Source of the DNA: Pseudomonas sp. Irchel s3h14
GTDB lineage: Bacteria; Pseudomonadota; Gammaproteobacteria; Pseudomonadales; Pseudomonadaceae
Direction of reading: 5' to 3'
Assembly (NCBI RefSeq): GCF_900187425.1
Contig: NZ_FYDJ01000016.1
Span: 1 to 64,000 of the forward strand
DNA length: 64,000 nt
Part shown: positions 1 through 8,702 of the stretch, piece by piece
Numbering within the stretch: the stretch's first letter is position 1
Layout of the letters: the number at the start of each line of letters is the position of its first letter
Notes under the pieces: generated by a model
Told to the model about the DNA's origin: nothing
Database searches by the model: none
The model's input: the letters and a program-made list of their open reading frames with translations, nothing else
Position numbers and translations under genes: made by a program

Positions 1-270
1 CTGCCCCTTTCCCAGAGGCCGAACGCAGGCGTTGCGCAGGGGGCACCGCGGCAAGGATGCCGCGGTAGCCGCCCCCGGCCATGGATGGCCGATGGCGGCG
101 GGCCCCCGGAGCAATGCCGGAGTGAGGGCATGCCGAGCCACAGCGAGGCACCGAATGGCGGGGCAAGAGCCCTTGGTTACTTGGGGCTATTCCAAGTGAC
201 TCGCTGTAAAAGCGAAACCGTAATCAGCCATCACCGCAGAAACGGATATGTACCCCAACAACCCTAAGTG
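1..270. repeat. Dispersed Pseudomonas-type intergenic repeat (partial)
   Basis: This stretch has no convincing gene. It is GC-rich and built of short inverted segments, such as those around GGCGGCGGGCCCCC and GGAGCAATGCCGGAG, and then becomes less GC-rich. From memory, near-identical sequence recurs in many P. fluorescens-group genomes, where it is sometimes translated as a spurious short protein; that recall cannot be tested here. The 60-residue open frame at 85-267 on the plus strand has no recognisable domain and no good ribosome binding site, so it is not called as a gene. The left end of the element is cut off by the window edge. Confidence 0.4.
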
Positions 271-287
271 AACAGCATCACGGTCTA

Positions 288-1892
288 TCAACGAGGGCTT
301 TCCGGCTTGTAACCCAATCGCAAACCACCCCAATGCCGGCCCTTGAGCATGATGGGCACCGAGAGGTCGTGCATAAGCTCACCGGTGTCGCGGGTGTAGG
401 TTTGCAGCAGTACGGCCTGCTGATGGCTGCCGCAGCGGATCCCGGTGCGGTCGGCGAACTTGCGTTTGGTGCGGTTCTGCAAGGTATCGACCTGCGCATC
501 ACCGGTCAGTGGTTGGCTGAAGACCTTGTTGTGGGTCGGCACATAGCCCTGCTGCGTACAGGCGATGGCGAACACCAGGCCTTCATGACGCGGCAGCAAG
601 GGTTCCTGGATCGCCGGCAAGACCTGATCGGCGTAGCGATCGAAGCGGGTCTGGTATTTGGCCGGGCTGGTGTTGGGAATGGTTTGGTAATTGCGGTCAA
701 ACAGGTCATCGAGGCTGACTCGGCCCTCATCGATATCCGCTTCAAAGCGCGCCGCGATCTGACTCGCGCCTTCGCGGGCCAGGTCATAAATCCGTTGGTG
801 GTAGTCATCCAGCCCGACTTCGGCGAGGCGTTCGCTGATGGTTTCGGCCTGACCTTCCATTTGCACCGCGGCCTGGGCCAGGCGCTGGGTCTGTTGATCA
901 CTGATCGCCAAGTCGCTGCGCATCTGTTCGATGGCGTGAAACAGGCTGTCGAGTTGTTCGCGGTTGGTGTCGGCGCCACTGGCGATTTCCCCGACCTGGC
1001 TTTCGACGCCGGCAGCCAGACGCGCAATGTTCTCCAGGTGCTGACCGGTGTGCTCGACCTGCTCGACACCGGTGTCGAGATCGCTGGACAGTTGACGGAT
1101 CTGCTCCACCACTTGCGCGGTGCGTTGCTGAATATCAGCGACCATTTCCCCGACTTCGCCAGTGGCCGTCGCCGTGCGCGCGGCCAGACCGCGAACCTCA
1201 TCGGCCACCACCGCAAATCCGCGACCATGCTCGCCGGCCCGCGCCGCCTCGATCGCCGCGTTCAATGCCAGCAGATTGGTCTGGCTGGCGATGGATTGGA
1301 TCACCAGCGTGACCCGCTGGATATCATCACTGCGCAGGCTCAGGGCTTCGATCAGTTCACGGCTGTTACTGGCGCGTTGACTGAGTTGATGCATGCGGGC
1401 GATGGACTCGATCAGCTCCGTACGTCCTGCCGCGCTGCTCCGATGCGCCTCGCTGGCCGCACTGAGCGCTTCCCGGCTGAGTGTCGAGGTGGCTTGTTCG
1501 GTCGCGATCATCACTTCGGCGTTGCTGACAATCTGCGCCGCGGCACCGAGCTGCGATTGCAGTTTGCCGGCCAGTTGCTTGACCGAAAAGGCCACACCGG
1601 CGGCAGACAACGCGTTATGACTGGTGGTGTAGGAAAGATCGCGAGTCAACTCGGCAATCGCGCTGGCGCTGTCGACGGGGGTTGCCTCAGGGATGGCGCG
1701 CGTGCGCAAGCGAGGTAGCCAGATCACCAGCACCGCCAATGGCAAGCCAAGGTAAAGCGACCAGCCGCCCAGCGTCATACCGCACAACAAGAGCATCAGG
1801 GCGATGCTTTGCAGAGTCGGCGTCAGCCAAAGGTTTTTCGGCAAAAGTACGGGTGCAGACACTGCTGCAACCACAGATCCGTCACGCGTCAT
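288..1892 (-). CDS. Methyl-accepting chemotaxis protein
   Basis: A 534-residue chemoreceptor that should signal to CheA/CheW. Two short hydrophobic segments near residues 25-60 form a membrane hairpin with almost no periplasmic loop, followed directly by a long coiled-coil signalling domain whose hairpin tip reads AIEAARAGEHGRGFAVVADE. After the signalling domain (from about residue 385) comes a C-terminal region of about 150 residues containing a paired FDRYADQ/HEGLVFAIA stretch and ending in HWGGLRLGY, which resembles a Cache/PAS-like sensor. Such receptors sense from the cytoplasm rather than the periplasm. I chose the start at 1892 because GGGGGA lies eight bases upstream; in-frame starts at 1901 and 1913 are possible. 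The ligand is unknown. The gene stands alone, with dksA-like upstream in the same direction but terminated separately. Confidence 0.85.
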   Translation of the reverse strand: MTRDGSVVAAVSAPVLLPKNLWLTPTLQSIALMLLLCGMTLGGWSLYLGLPLAVLVIWLPRLRTRAIPEATPVDSASAIAELTRDLSYTTSHNALSAAGVAFSVKQLAGKLQSQLGAAAQIVSNAEVMIATEQATSTLSREALSAASEAHRSSAAGRTELIESIARMHQLSQRASNSRELIEALSLRSDDIQRVTLVIQSIASQTNLLALNAAIEAARAGEHGRGFAVVADEVRGLAARTATATGEVGEMVADIQQRTAQVVEQIRQLSSDLDTGVEQVEHTGQHLENIARLAAGVESQVGEIASGADTNREQLDSLFHAIEQMRSDLAISDQQTQRLAQAAVQMEGQAETISERLAEVGLDDYHQRIYDLAREGASQIAARFEADIDEGRVSLDDLFDRNYQTIPNTSPAKYQTRFDRYADQVLPAIQEPLLPRHEGLVFAIACTQQGYVPTHNKVFSQPLTGDAQVDTLQNRTKRKFADRTGIRCGSHQQAVLLQTYTRDTGELMHDLSVPIMLKGRHWGGLRLGYKPESPR

Positions 1893-2020
1893 CTTCGTCA
1901 TCCCCCGAGCCATTCTAATTGTTGTATCGGCATTAAACGCCACTACAAGGCCATTATCTATGGTCCATTAGTAGTGGGCATTGCAGCAGATCAATAGAAG
2001 TGCGCGGGTTTTTCGCAGAC

Positions 2021-2079
2021 GAAAAAAAGCATCGCGGGCAAGCCTTGCTCCTGACAGGAGTGAGGCTTGCCCGCGATGC
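2021..2079 (-). terminator. Rho-independent terminator of the dksA-like gene
   Basis: A 17-bp stem (2029-2045 paired with 2063-2079) encloses a CTCCTGACAGGAG-type loop, and read on the minus strand it is followed by a run of seven T. It lies 14 bases beyond the stop of the dksA-like gene. The stem sequence CATCGCGGGCAAGCC also matches a common Pseudomonas intergenic palindrome, so a repeat has probably been recruited as terminator. Confidence 0.75.
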
Positions 2080-2093
2080 GGGGCGTTACGAAA

Positions 2094-2498
2094 TCAGGCC
2101 TGACGCTGGTGCTTGTCGATCTGTTCGTGACGCTCTTGAGCTTCGATGCAGTACTTGGTGGTCGGGCTGATCAGCAGGCGCTTCAGGCCAATGGCCTCGC
2201 CGCTGTCGTCGCACCAGCCAAAGCTGTCTTCCTTGATGCGTTCCAGAGCCTGTTCCAACTGAGGCAGCATGCGTTGGTCGCGATCGATCGCGTTCACCAG
2301 CCAGGTGCGTTCTTCTTCAACAGAAGCTGCGTCGGCCGGATCGGCCGGGGTGTCCAGGCTTTCGATGGCGATGCGGTTCTGTTCGATGCGCTCATGGGTT
2401 TCGACTTTCATGTTCTGCAACAGCTCAGAGAAAAAAGCATGTTGCTCGGCATTCATGTAGTCATCCGCCGGCATGGCCAGCAACTTGTCCTTTGTCAT
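2094..2498 (-). CDS. DksA/TraR-family protein with incomplete zinc finger (DksA2-like)
   Basis: A 134-residue RNA-polymerase secondary-channel protein of the DksA type. The coiled-coil tip carries DPADAA, matching the D-x-x-D-x-A signature through which DksA acts on the active site with ppGpp. The zinc-finger region reads C-D-D-S, 17 residues, then C-I-E-A, so only two of the four usual cysteines remain. This C-x2-S-x17-C-x2-A pattern and the 134-residue length resemble P. aeruginosa DksA2, the zinc-independent paralogue used in zinc starvation. DksA2 normally sits in a Zur-controlled zinc cluster, which is absent here, so this may be a further paralogue. The start at 2498 gives a normal DksA N-terminus; the upstream in-frame extension looks non-coding. 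Its ribosome site (AGAGAT) is weak. Confidence 0.85.
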   Translation of the reverse strand: MTKDKLLAMPADDYMNAEQHAFFSELLQNMKVETHERIEQNRIAIESLDTPADPADAASVEEERTWLVNAIDRDQRMLPQLEQALERIKEDSFGWCDDSGEAIGLKRLLISPTTKYCIEAQERHEQIDKHQRQA

Positions 2499-2825
2499 TG
2501 ATATCTCTATAAAAAAACGTGCATTAAGGCGAATTAGGGAGCGTTCCGGCTGACCTGGGTCGGCCATCGGAACGGCGCCGTGTAATTCCAAGCGCCACCC
2601 GGCACTCAATTTACGAGGGGCGGCAGTCTAAGGCCGACTTGAGGCCTCAGCAACTGAAAAGACAGCGAATTTGTCCGACAAAGCCCTGAAAGTGCTCTAT
2701 GGCAGTCTTTTCGGCGGTTATCGGAGTGCGTTTATAGCAAGAAATTCAATCGAGCGGCTGTATATAGAAGACAAACGGCTGCGCCACGCGGGTCAGGCGT
2801 GGCGCATTGCTGCTTTATCTGAGGC
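2499..2825. other. Intergenic region between the dksA-like gene and the ABC permease
   Basis: This 327-base gap contains the leader and presumed promoter of the dksA-like gene (adjacent to 2499) and, at the other end, the terminator hairpin of the sugar ABC transporter operon at 2780-2805. The plus-strand frame at 2671-2859 has no ribosome site or family resemblance and runs into the permease gene, so I do not call it. No Zur-like box was recognised by eye. Confidence 0.5.
2780..2805 (-). terminator. Hairpin downstream of the ABC transporter operon
   Basis: A perfect 10-bp stem, TGCGCCACGC with GCGTGGCGCA, lies about 20 bases after the permease stop codon. On the minus strand it is followed only by a mixed T-containing stretch (GCCGTTTGTCTTCT), so termination may be modest. 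Confidence 0.55.
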
Positions 2826-3848
2826 TCAGCGCTTGAGTTTGCGCTTGTTGCGGTACTGATCGATGACCACTGCGACCACGATGATCAGGCCTTTGATGAT
2901 GTCCTGAATGTAGGCATCAACGCCGACGAAGGTGAAACCGCTGGCCATGACCCCGAGGATCAGTGCGCCGATGACCGTGCCGGTGATGCGCCCTACTCCG
3001 CCGGCCAGGCTGGTACCGCCGATCACGGCCGCGGCAATCGCGTCCAGCTCATAAGACATGCCCATCCCGGCCTGCCCGGTCGCGGCCCGTGCCGACGCCA
3101 CCACACCCGCCAGGCCTGCCAGCAACCCGGCGATGCTGTAGACGATCACCAGATGCCGCTTGACGTTGATCCCCGAGGTACGCGCCGCCTGCATGTTGCC
3201 GCCGATGGCGTAGGTGTATTTGCCGTACTTGGTGTAACGCAGGGCGATGTGAAAGATCACCGCGACCACCAGGAAAATGATCACCGGCATCGCGCCGTGT
3301 CCGATCGCCGTGTAGGAATCCGAGAGCATGCTCACCGGTTGGCCTTCGGTGTAGTAACGCGCAAGGCCACGAGCCGAAACCATCATGCCGAGGGTGGCAA
3401 TGAACGGCGGGATACCGGTAATGGCAATGATGCTGCCGTTGATCGCCCCCGCCAGCAGTCCCACCCCGAGCCCGGCAATCACCGGGATCCACACTGGCAA
3501 GTCAGTCAGCGACGGGAACACCGCCCGGGTGAAGTCCGACGTCTGCGCCAGACTGGCAGCGATCATCGCCGACAGCGCGAGCACCGAGCCGGAGGACAGG
3601 TCGATACCGGTGGTGATGATGACCTGGGTCACGCCGATCGCCAGCAGACCGATAATCGACACCTGCAGAATCATCAGCACCAGACGCTGGGAGTTCATCA
3701 GGAAGCTCTGGTCGCGCACGATCCAGCCAAACACTTCAAAGACCAGGCCGATGCCAATCAGCACCAGGAAAATACTCAACTCGGTCGGAAAGCGCCGGCG
3801 ACTCTTGACCGGTGCCGTTGCTGGCTTGTTTTCCAGTATCGCGTTCAT
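2826..3848 (-). CDS. Sugar (inositol) ABC transporter permease
   Basis: A 340-residue inner-membrane permease of the RbsC/XylH/AraH type with eight to ten hydrophobic segments. It carries the family's conserved GINGxxI/ITxxIPPFIATLG region near residues 120-140 and the IDAIAAAVIGGTSLAGGVG stretch near 245-265. It should form the membrane channel for the ATPase and binding protein encoded immediately upstream. The start at the ATG at 3848 is preferred over a GTG at 3854 because AAGGG lies ten bases upstream of it. It is the last gene of the minus-strand inositol locus. Substrate assignment to inositol rests on that context; IatP of Caulobacter is a functional precedent. Confidence 0.85.
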   Translation of the reverse strand: MNAILENKPATAPVKSRRRFPTELSIFLVLIGIGLVFEVFGWIVRDQSFLMNSQRLVLMILQVSIIGLLAIGVTQVIITTGIDLSSGSVLALSAMIAASLAQTSDFTRAVFPSLTDLPVWIPVIAGLGVGLLAGAINGSIIAITGIPPFIATLGMMVSARGLARYYTEGQPVSMLSDSYTAIGHGAMPVIIFLVVAVIFHIALRYTKYGKYTYAIGGNMQAARTSGINVKRHLVIVYSIAGLLAGLAGVVASARAATGQAGMGMSYELDAIAAAVIGGTSLAGGVGRITGTVIGALILGVMASGFTFVGVDAYIQDIIKGLIIVVAVVIDQYRNKRKLKR

Positions 3849-3905
3849 AAACACTCACCCTTCTATCGCGTCGCCGACGCTGGCCACAACCAGCGCCAGC
3901 ATCCA

Positions 3906-5471
3906 TTAGTGAACCGCGGACATGCCCGAGGCCAATTGCATCACTCGTTCCTGGGTCGCTTCGCTGCGGTCAAGGGTGCCCATCAGGTCGCCCTCGTGCA
4001 TGACCATCACCCGGTCGCTCATGCCGAGCACTTCCGGCAGCTCCGAGGAAATCATGATCACCGCCATGCCTTCGCTGGCGAGGTAGGAAATGAGCCGATA
4101 GATCTCGGCCTTGGCGCCGACGTCGATACCGCGGGTCGGCTCGTCGAGAATCAGGATCCGTGGATTGGTCATCAGCCAGCGTGCCAACAATGCCTTCTGC
4201 TGATTACCGCCGGACAAGGTGTCGATGCACTGCTCCAGCGACGGGGTTTTGACCCGCAGCTTCTTGCACATGTCTTCGCACAGGGCGCGCAGGGCTTTTT
4301 GCTGGATGAAACCGTGGCCGGCGTAATGCGGCAACACCGCCATTTCCATGTTCTCCAGCACTGACAGGCACGGGAACAGGCCGCTGAGCTTGCGATCTTC
4401 GGTCAGTAACGCGAAGCCCTTCTCGATCGCCATGTGCGGATCGCTGATGCGCACCACTTCGCCGTCGAGACGAATCTCGCCACCGTCGCTCGGGGTAATG
4501 CCGAAAATCGCTTCGGCGACGTTGGTCCGTCCCGAGCCCATCAACCCGGCAATGCCGAGGATCTCGCCGGCGTGCAGGTCGAAGGAAACATCCTTGAAAA
4601 TGCCGTCCAGTTTTAGGTCGCGCACCGACAGCAGCAGATCGCCGATCGGCTGTTCACGCACCGGGAACAACTGGCTCAGTTCGCGGCCGACCATCATCGA
4701 TATCAGGCTGTCGCCGTCCATGCTGTCAGCCCGCTGCAAGCCGATGTAGGCGCCGTCACGGAATACCGCCACTTCATCGGCGATGCTGAACACTTCGTTC
4801 ATTTTGTGGGTGATGTAGATGATGCCTTTGCCCTGACTCTTGAGGTCGGCAATGATCGAGAACAGATGCGCAACTTCCTTGTCGGTGATGGCCGAGGTCG
4901 GTTCATCCATGATCAGGATGTCGGAATCGTAGGACACCGCTTTGGCGATCTCGACCATCTGCCGTTCAGCGATGCTCAGGTTGCCGACCAGTTCTTCTGG
5001 ATCGAGGTTGATCCGCAGGCGTTCCAGCAGTTTCGCCGTGCAGCGGTGCATCTCGCGGTGGTCGATCATATGGAAACCGTTGAGCTGCTCACGGCCGATC
5101 CAGATGTTCTCGGCGATGCTCATGTGCGGCATCAGGTTGAGTTCCTGGTGAATCATCGCGATTCCGGCCTGAAGCGCAGCCAATGGCGTTTCGAAAACCA
5201 CCGGTTTGCCCCTCAGGCGCAATTCACCGGCGTCCGGCTGGTAGATGCCGGCAATGATTTTCATCAGGGTGGATTTGCCGGCGCCGTTTTCGCCCATCAA
5301 GGCCAGCACGGAACCGGGGCGTACCCGAAGCTGCACATCGGACAAGGCCACCACACCGGGAAATCCCTTGCTGACGTTGATGATCTCCAGCAGGTACGGC
5401 TCATCGACAGGTGTTGCAGCTGGCTGGATACCCACCAACGGGGTGCTCGAAGCAGTCGCTGAAGCGAACAT
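3906..5471 (-). CDS. Sugar (inositol) ABC transporter ATP-binding protein
   Basis: A 521-residue protein with two fused ATPase domains, the usual arrangement in ribose/xylose/inositol importers. The first domain has a canonical Walker A (GENGAGKST, near residue 60), signature LSIAERQ and Walker B ILIMDEPTS. The second has a degenerate Walker A (GLMGSGRTN), signature LSGGNQQKA and ILILDEPTRGIDVG. It energises uptake through the neighbouring permease. The start at 5471 has GGAG nine bases upstream; an upstream in-frame extension lacks this. The spacing is 70 bases from the binding-protein gene and 57 to the permease, consistent with one operon. Inositol as substrate is inferred from the adjacent iol genes. 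Confidence 0.87.
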   Translation of the reverse strand: MFASATASSTPLVGIQPAATPVDEPYLLEIINVSKGFPGVVALSDVQLRVRPGSVLALMGENGAGKSTLMKIIAGIYQPDAGELRLRGKPVVFETPLAALQAGIAMIHQELNLMPHMSIAENIWIGREQLNGFHMIDHREMHRCTAKLLERLRINLDPEELVGNLSIAERQMVEIAKAVSYDSDILIMDEPTSAITDKEVAHLFSIIADLKSQGKGIIYITHKMNEVFSIADEVAVFRDGAYIGLQRADSMDGDSLISMMVGRELSQLFPVREQPIGDLLLSVRDLKLDGIFKDVSFDLHAGEILGIAGLMGSGRTNVAEAIFGITPSDGGEIRLDGEVVRISDPHMAIEKGFALLTEDRKLSGLFPCLSVLENMEMAVLPHYAGHGFIQQKALRALCEDMCKKLRVKTPSLEQCIDTLSGGNQQKALLARWLMTNPRILILDEPTRGIDVGAKAEIYRLISYLASEGMAVIMISSELPEVLGMSDRVMVMHEGDLMGTLDRSEATQERVMQLASGMSAVH

Positions 5472-5541
5472 GATCAGGTACTCCATCAGCAAGGTCGCGG
5501 TCGCAACCTTGCGTATTTATTGTTGTTATTGAACGGACGGG

Positions 5542-6468
5542 CTATTTGAACGTGTCGACGTTTTGCGGGGTGATCAAACGGTATGGCACCCACACGGCCT
5601 GTTCAACCGGCTCGTTCTTGGCCATTTTCACGGCGGTGTCGATCGAACCGTCCGCCTGACCCTTGGCGTCCTGGAACACCGAGACGGCCAGGGAACCCTT
5701 CTTCACCGCGTTCAAACCATCGGGCGTACCGTCGACACCGGCGATCAGCACGCTACCCTTTTCGACGCCGGCCTGTTGCAGGGCCATGGCCGCGCCAATC
5801 GCCATCTCGTCGTTGTTGGACACGATCGCGTCGAACTTGCGGCCCTGGGTCAGCCAGTCGTTGACCAGGGTCATACCCTTGTCCCGCAACCAGATGCCGG
5901 TCTGCTCTTGCTCGATCTTGATGTTCGGGTATTTGGCCAGAACGTCTTTGACGCCCTTGGTGCGGTTGGTGGTGGAGTTGTTCGCGAGGTCGCCCAGCAG
6001 AATCACGATGTCGCCCTTGCCACCCATTTTGTCGGCCAGGTACTGCATCTGCATTTCACCGGCCTCCAGATCGTTGGAGGCGACAGTGACCACGCCTTTG
6101 GGCAGCTTCAGGTCATCGGGGCGACGGTTGACGTAGACCAGCGGGATGCCGGCCTTGACGGCGGCTTCAGTGATTTTCTTGGTGGCGGCGGTATCCACCG
6201 GGTTGACCACGATGGCATCGACCTTCTGGCTGATGAAGCTTTCGACCTGGCTCAACTGCTTGACCACGTCGCTGCGGGCGTCTTCGAATTGCAGCTGCAC
6301 GCCCTCGGGATAGGACTTGGCTTTCTTGTCCATGGATTCGCGCAGGTAGGTCAGCCAGGTGTCATCGAATTGGGACATGCTGACGCCGATCTTCATATCG
6401 GCGAGCGCCGCACCACTGGCGAACATCAGGGACAAGGCAAGTGAGGCGAAGCGGATCTTGGTCTTCAT
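5542..6468 (-). CDS. Periplasmic sugar-binding protein (likely inositol)
   Basis: A 308-residue periplasmic-binding protein of the ribose/galactose type (Peripla_BP_4). Residues 1-23 form a signal peptide (hydrophobic LALSLMFASGAALA, cleavage after ALA), and the mature protein begins DMKIGVSMSQFDDTW. Typical family motifs follow: IVVNPVDT near 90, GDLANNSTTNRTKGVKD near 165 and SNNDEMAIGAAMALQQAG near 220. It delivers substrate to the ATPase/permease pair encoded downstream. The AT-rich 6469-6624 region ahead of it probably holds its own promoter, so the transporter can be expressed separately from the catabolic genes. Assignment to inositol is from context; IbpA of Caulobacter is the comparable protein. 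Confidence 0.85.
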   Translation of the reverse strand: MKTKIRFASLALSLMFASGAALADMKIGVSMSQFDDTWLTYLRESMDKKAKSYPEGVQLQFEDARSDVVKQLSQVESFISQKVDAIVVNPVDTAATKKITEAAVKAGIPLVYVNRRPDDLKLPKGVVTVASNDLEAGEMQMQYLADKMGGKGDIVILLGDLANNSTTNRTKGVKDVLAKYPNIKIEQEQTGIWLRDKGMTLVNDWLTQGRKFDAIVSNNDEMAIGAAMALQQAGVEKGSVLIAGVDGTPDGLNAVKKGSLAVSVFQDAKGQADGSIDTAVKMAKNEPVEQAVWVPYRLITPQNVDTFK

Positions 6469-6589
6469 GAAAAGTCTTTCTCCACATTCTTGTTGGTTTT
6501 ATGGATGAGGCGTGACGATTTCAGTAAGCAGGCAAGCGGGAAAAGGGTTGAAACAGGTAGCGAGGCAGGTCGCTGAAAATGACTTTATT

Positions 6590-6603
6590 AGAAAATAATT
6601 TCT
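6590..6603. promoter_or_regulatory. Possible IolR-type operator before the transporter genes
   Basis: AGAA-AATAAT-TTCT is a symmetric variant of the GGAA-N6-TTCC palindrome known for IolR of Sinorhizobium meliloti. It sits in the AT-rich gap ahead of the sugar-binding protein and is followed by another small palindrome, AGAATTTTATTCT, at about 6619-6631. Assignment is by similarity only. Confidence 0.35.
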
Positions 6604-6624
6604 ATATCAACTCATTTTAGAATT

Positions 6625-7677
6625 TTATTCTGATTTTATTCCATGGCTCTTGAACGGGCTCAATTCCACCACTTGATGCCGCTCGGCGCTCAGTCGCGCA
6701 GCGTCTAGCACGCGGGTGGTCGCCAGTGCATCACGGGCATCCACAGGCAGTGGGCCACCGCTCTGCAACGCGGTTTGTAGCTGTAAATAGAACTGATTCC
6801 AGCAACCGCGCTCGGAGGGAACCCGTTCGCGCACTTCGCCCTGTTCGAACCAGCCCCAGCGGCGATGCTCTTCAACGCCCCAGCGTTCACCTTCGGATTT
6901 TGGCGAGAGCCCGGCGAGTGCCGATGCTTCTTGCCCGTCCAGGCCATCGACGCTGTAGCAACCTTGGGTGCCGGTCACCCGAAAGCGCGGGCCGGGGGTG
7001 TTTTGCAGGCAACTGCCACCCAGGTGTGAGGTCACACCGCTAGCGTGGGTCAGGGACATAAAGAAGCCGTTATCGAAGACCTGGCCTTTTTCCAGGTAAT
7101 CCAGTTCGGCGTAGACCCGTGTCACCGGACCGAACAGCAACAACGCCTGATCCACCAGATGACTGCCCAGATCCCGCAAGAATCCGCCGCCACTGCCGTT
7201 GTTCACCGCCTGTGGCGAATAGCGCTCGATCCGCGATTCAAAACGGGTGACCTGGCCCAGCGCACCGGACTCGATGAGTTTGCGCACGGTCAGGAAATCC
7301 GAATCCCAGCGACGGTTCTGGTAGACGCTGAGCTGCACGCCCTGGCGCTCGGCCATGGTGATCAGGGTTTGGGCTTGCTGCGCGTCAGCGGCGAACGGTT
7401 TGTCGCTGACCACCGCCACCCCGTGTTCGATGCCATCGAGCACCAGCGCCGGACGGCCCTTGAGCGGCGTGGACACCACCAGCACATCGATCCCGGCCTC
7501 CACCAGTTGGCCGATGCTGTCGAACGCTGGCACCCCAGGGTGCTCGGCCGCCAGCAACTGTCGGCGTTCCGGTGAACGGGTGACCACACCGACGAACTTC
7601 GCCGCCGGCAAACTGCTGATCAGCGGAGCATGGAAAAACCGGCCACCATGGCCGTAACCGACAAGTCCGATACGCAT
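6625..7677 (-). CDS. iolW: Gfo/Idh/MocA oxidoreductase, probable scyllo-inositol dehydrogenase (IolW-like)
   Basis: A 350-residue NAD(P)-dependent dehydrogenase. The N-terminal Rossmann fold has GYGHGG near residue 8 and the family Lys motif SDKPFA near residue 92. The block LSVYQNRRWDSDFLTVRKLI (about 116-135), the DLGSHLVDQALLLFG block and the length closely recall B. subtilis IolW/YvaA, the NADP-dependent scyllo-inositol 2-dehydrogenase. It would interconvert scyllo-inositol and scyllo-inosose, feeding that isomer into the myo-inositol route. It lies between the iolH-like gene and the transporter, on the same strand. The 138-base gap upstream holds a dispersed palindromic element. The symbol is by resemblance and context, not proof. 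Confidence 0.65.
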   Translation of the reverse strand: MRIGLVGYGHGGRFFHAPLISSLPAAKFVGVVTRSPERRQLLAAEHPGVPAFDSIGQLVEAGIDVLVVSTPLKGRPALVLDGIEHGVAVVSDKPFAADAQQAQTLITMAERQGVQLSVYQNRRWDSDFLTVRKLIESGALGQVTRFESRIERYSPQAVNNGSGGGFLRDLGSHLVDQALLLFGPVTRVYAELDYLEKGQVFDNGFFMSLTHASGVTSHLGGSCLQNTPGPRFRVTGTQGCYSVDGLDGQEASALAGLSPKSEGERWGVEEHRRWGWFEQGEVRERVPSERGCWNQFYLQLQTALQSGGPLPVDARDALATTRVLDAARLSAERHQVVELSPFKSHGIKSE

Positions 7678-7694
7678 GAATCAACTCCTCTAAT

Positions 7695-7803
7695 GATCGT
7701 TCCCACGCTCTGCGTGGGAATGCCGCCATGGACGCTCTGCGTCCGCCGTTATGTGACGCGGAGCGTCACGGGATGCATTCCCACGCAGAGCGTGGGAACG
7801 ATC
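7695..7803. repeat. GATCGTTCCCACGC palindromic element, copy 1
   Basis: A roughly 109-bp element with outer arms GATCGTTCCCACGC / GCGTGGGAACGATC and an inner GGACGCTCTGCGTCC / GACGCGGAGCGTC pair, so the whole can fold into a long hairpin. It lies between iolW and iolH inside the operon. Same family as copies at 8703, 23718, 29284, 32964, 34794, 39781, 54815 and 56274. Confidence 0.9.
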
Positions 7804-7815
7804 GGTGTACACAAA

Positions 7816-8676
7816 TTAGCGGTACAGTTCGCTTTTGACGCGTTCAAGCATCATCCGGTTGGACTCATCCGGCCGGTCTTCCCAGGCAAACACCGAGACT
7901 GTGGCGATGCCGTCGAACTGAATCTCGCGCAGGGTGCCGAAAAACGCATCCCAATCGACTTCGCCCTGACCGATGTCCAGATGCTGGTGCACGGTGGCAA
8001 CGACACCCGGCGGGTTGACGATGTAGCGCAAGCCGGAAGAAGCCTTGTGGTTGTAGGTGTCGGCGATGATCAGGTGGCTCAGCTTCGACCCGGCATACTT
8101 GAGCATCGAGGCGATATCGCCTTTGCCGTCGTCATAGAAGAAGGTGTGCGGGGCCGCGTAAAGGTAGTTGATCCACTCGCGATCCAGACCGCGAATGATG
8201 TCCACCGATTCGTTGTTGCGTTCACAAAAGTCGTAAGGGTGCGCCTGGATATCCAGCTTGATACCTTCGCGCTCGAACTCCGGGATCAGCTCGTCCATGG
8301 AGCGCATGAACTGGTTCTCGCACACCAACGGGTTATCTGACTGGCCGGTGAACTCGGTGTTGACCAGCTCGCAATTCATCTCTACGGCAATCTGGATCGC
8401 ACGCTTCCAGTTGCGTACGGCGGCAACACGCAGGCCTTCGTCGGCAGCGGCCCAGTGGTACATCGGTAACAAGGAAGAGAGCTTGACCCCGGTATCGCTC
8501 AGGGCTTTGCGAAACTCCTTGATCCGCGCCTTGTCGACCCGCGGAGCTTTGTAGAACGGCAGGAAATCTTCCCGGGGCGAGAGTTCGATGTGTTCGTAAC
8601 CGAGTTCGGCGACCTTATCGACCATCTTGCCCAGGGACAGGGTGCGGTACATGTAGGGATCTAGTGCGATGCGCAT
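7816..8676 (-). CDS. iolH: Sugar phosphate isomerase/epimerase, IolH-like
   Basis: A 286-residue TIM-barrel (AP endonuclease 2 fold) protein beginning MRIALDPYMYRTLSLGKMVD, with a conserved ELGYEHIELSPREDFLP block near residue 30 and metal-site residues in NTEF (about 108), DIQAHPYDF (about 145), IADTYNHK (about 205) and the C-terminal VSVFAWED. This opening sequence is typical of IolH proteins encoded in inositol loci of several bacteria, whose exact reaction is unsettled. The start at 8676 has AAGGAG nine bases upstream; the longer frame reads back into a dispersed repeat and is rejected. It sits between iolG and iolW on the same strand with repeat elements in both gaps. Confidence 0.7.
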   Translation of the reverse strand: MRIALDPYMYRTLSLGKMVDKVAELGYEHIELSPREDFLPFYKAPRVDKARIKEFRKALSDTGVKLSSLLPMYHWAAADEGLRVAAVRNWKRAIQIAVEMNCELVNTEFTGQSDNPLVCENQFMRSMDELIPEFEREGIKLDIQAHPYDFCERNNESVDIIRGLDREWINYLYAAPHTFFYDDGKGDIASMLKYAGSKLSHLIIADTYNHKASSGLRYIVNPPGVVATVHQHLDIGQGEVDWDAFFGTLREIQFDGIATVSVFAWEDRPDESNRMMLERVKSELYR

Positions 8677-8702
8677 GTTCTTGTTCTCCTTCACCCGACG
8701 CT

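Noticed and set aside
85..267. A short plus-strand frame at the left edge
   Set aside because: Lies within the dispersed repeat; frequently annotated spuriously in this group.
333..1718. A 461-residue plus-strand open frame opposite the chemoreceptor
   Set aside because: Antisense shadow of a GC-rich gene; composition is unnatural (many Gly/Arg/His) and no domain can be seen.
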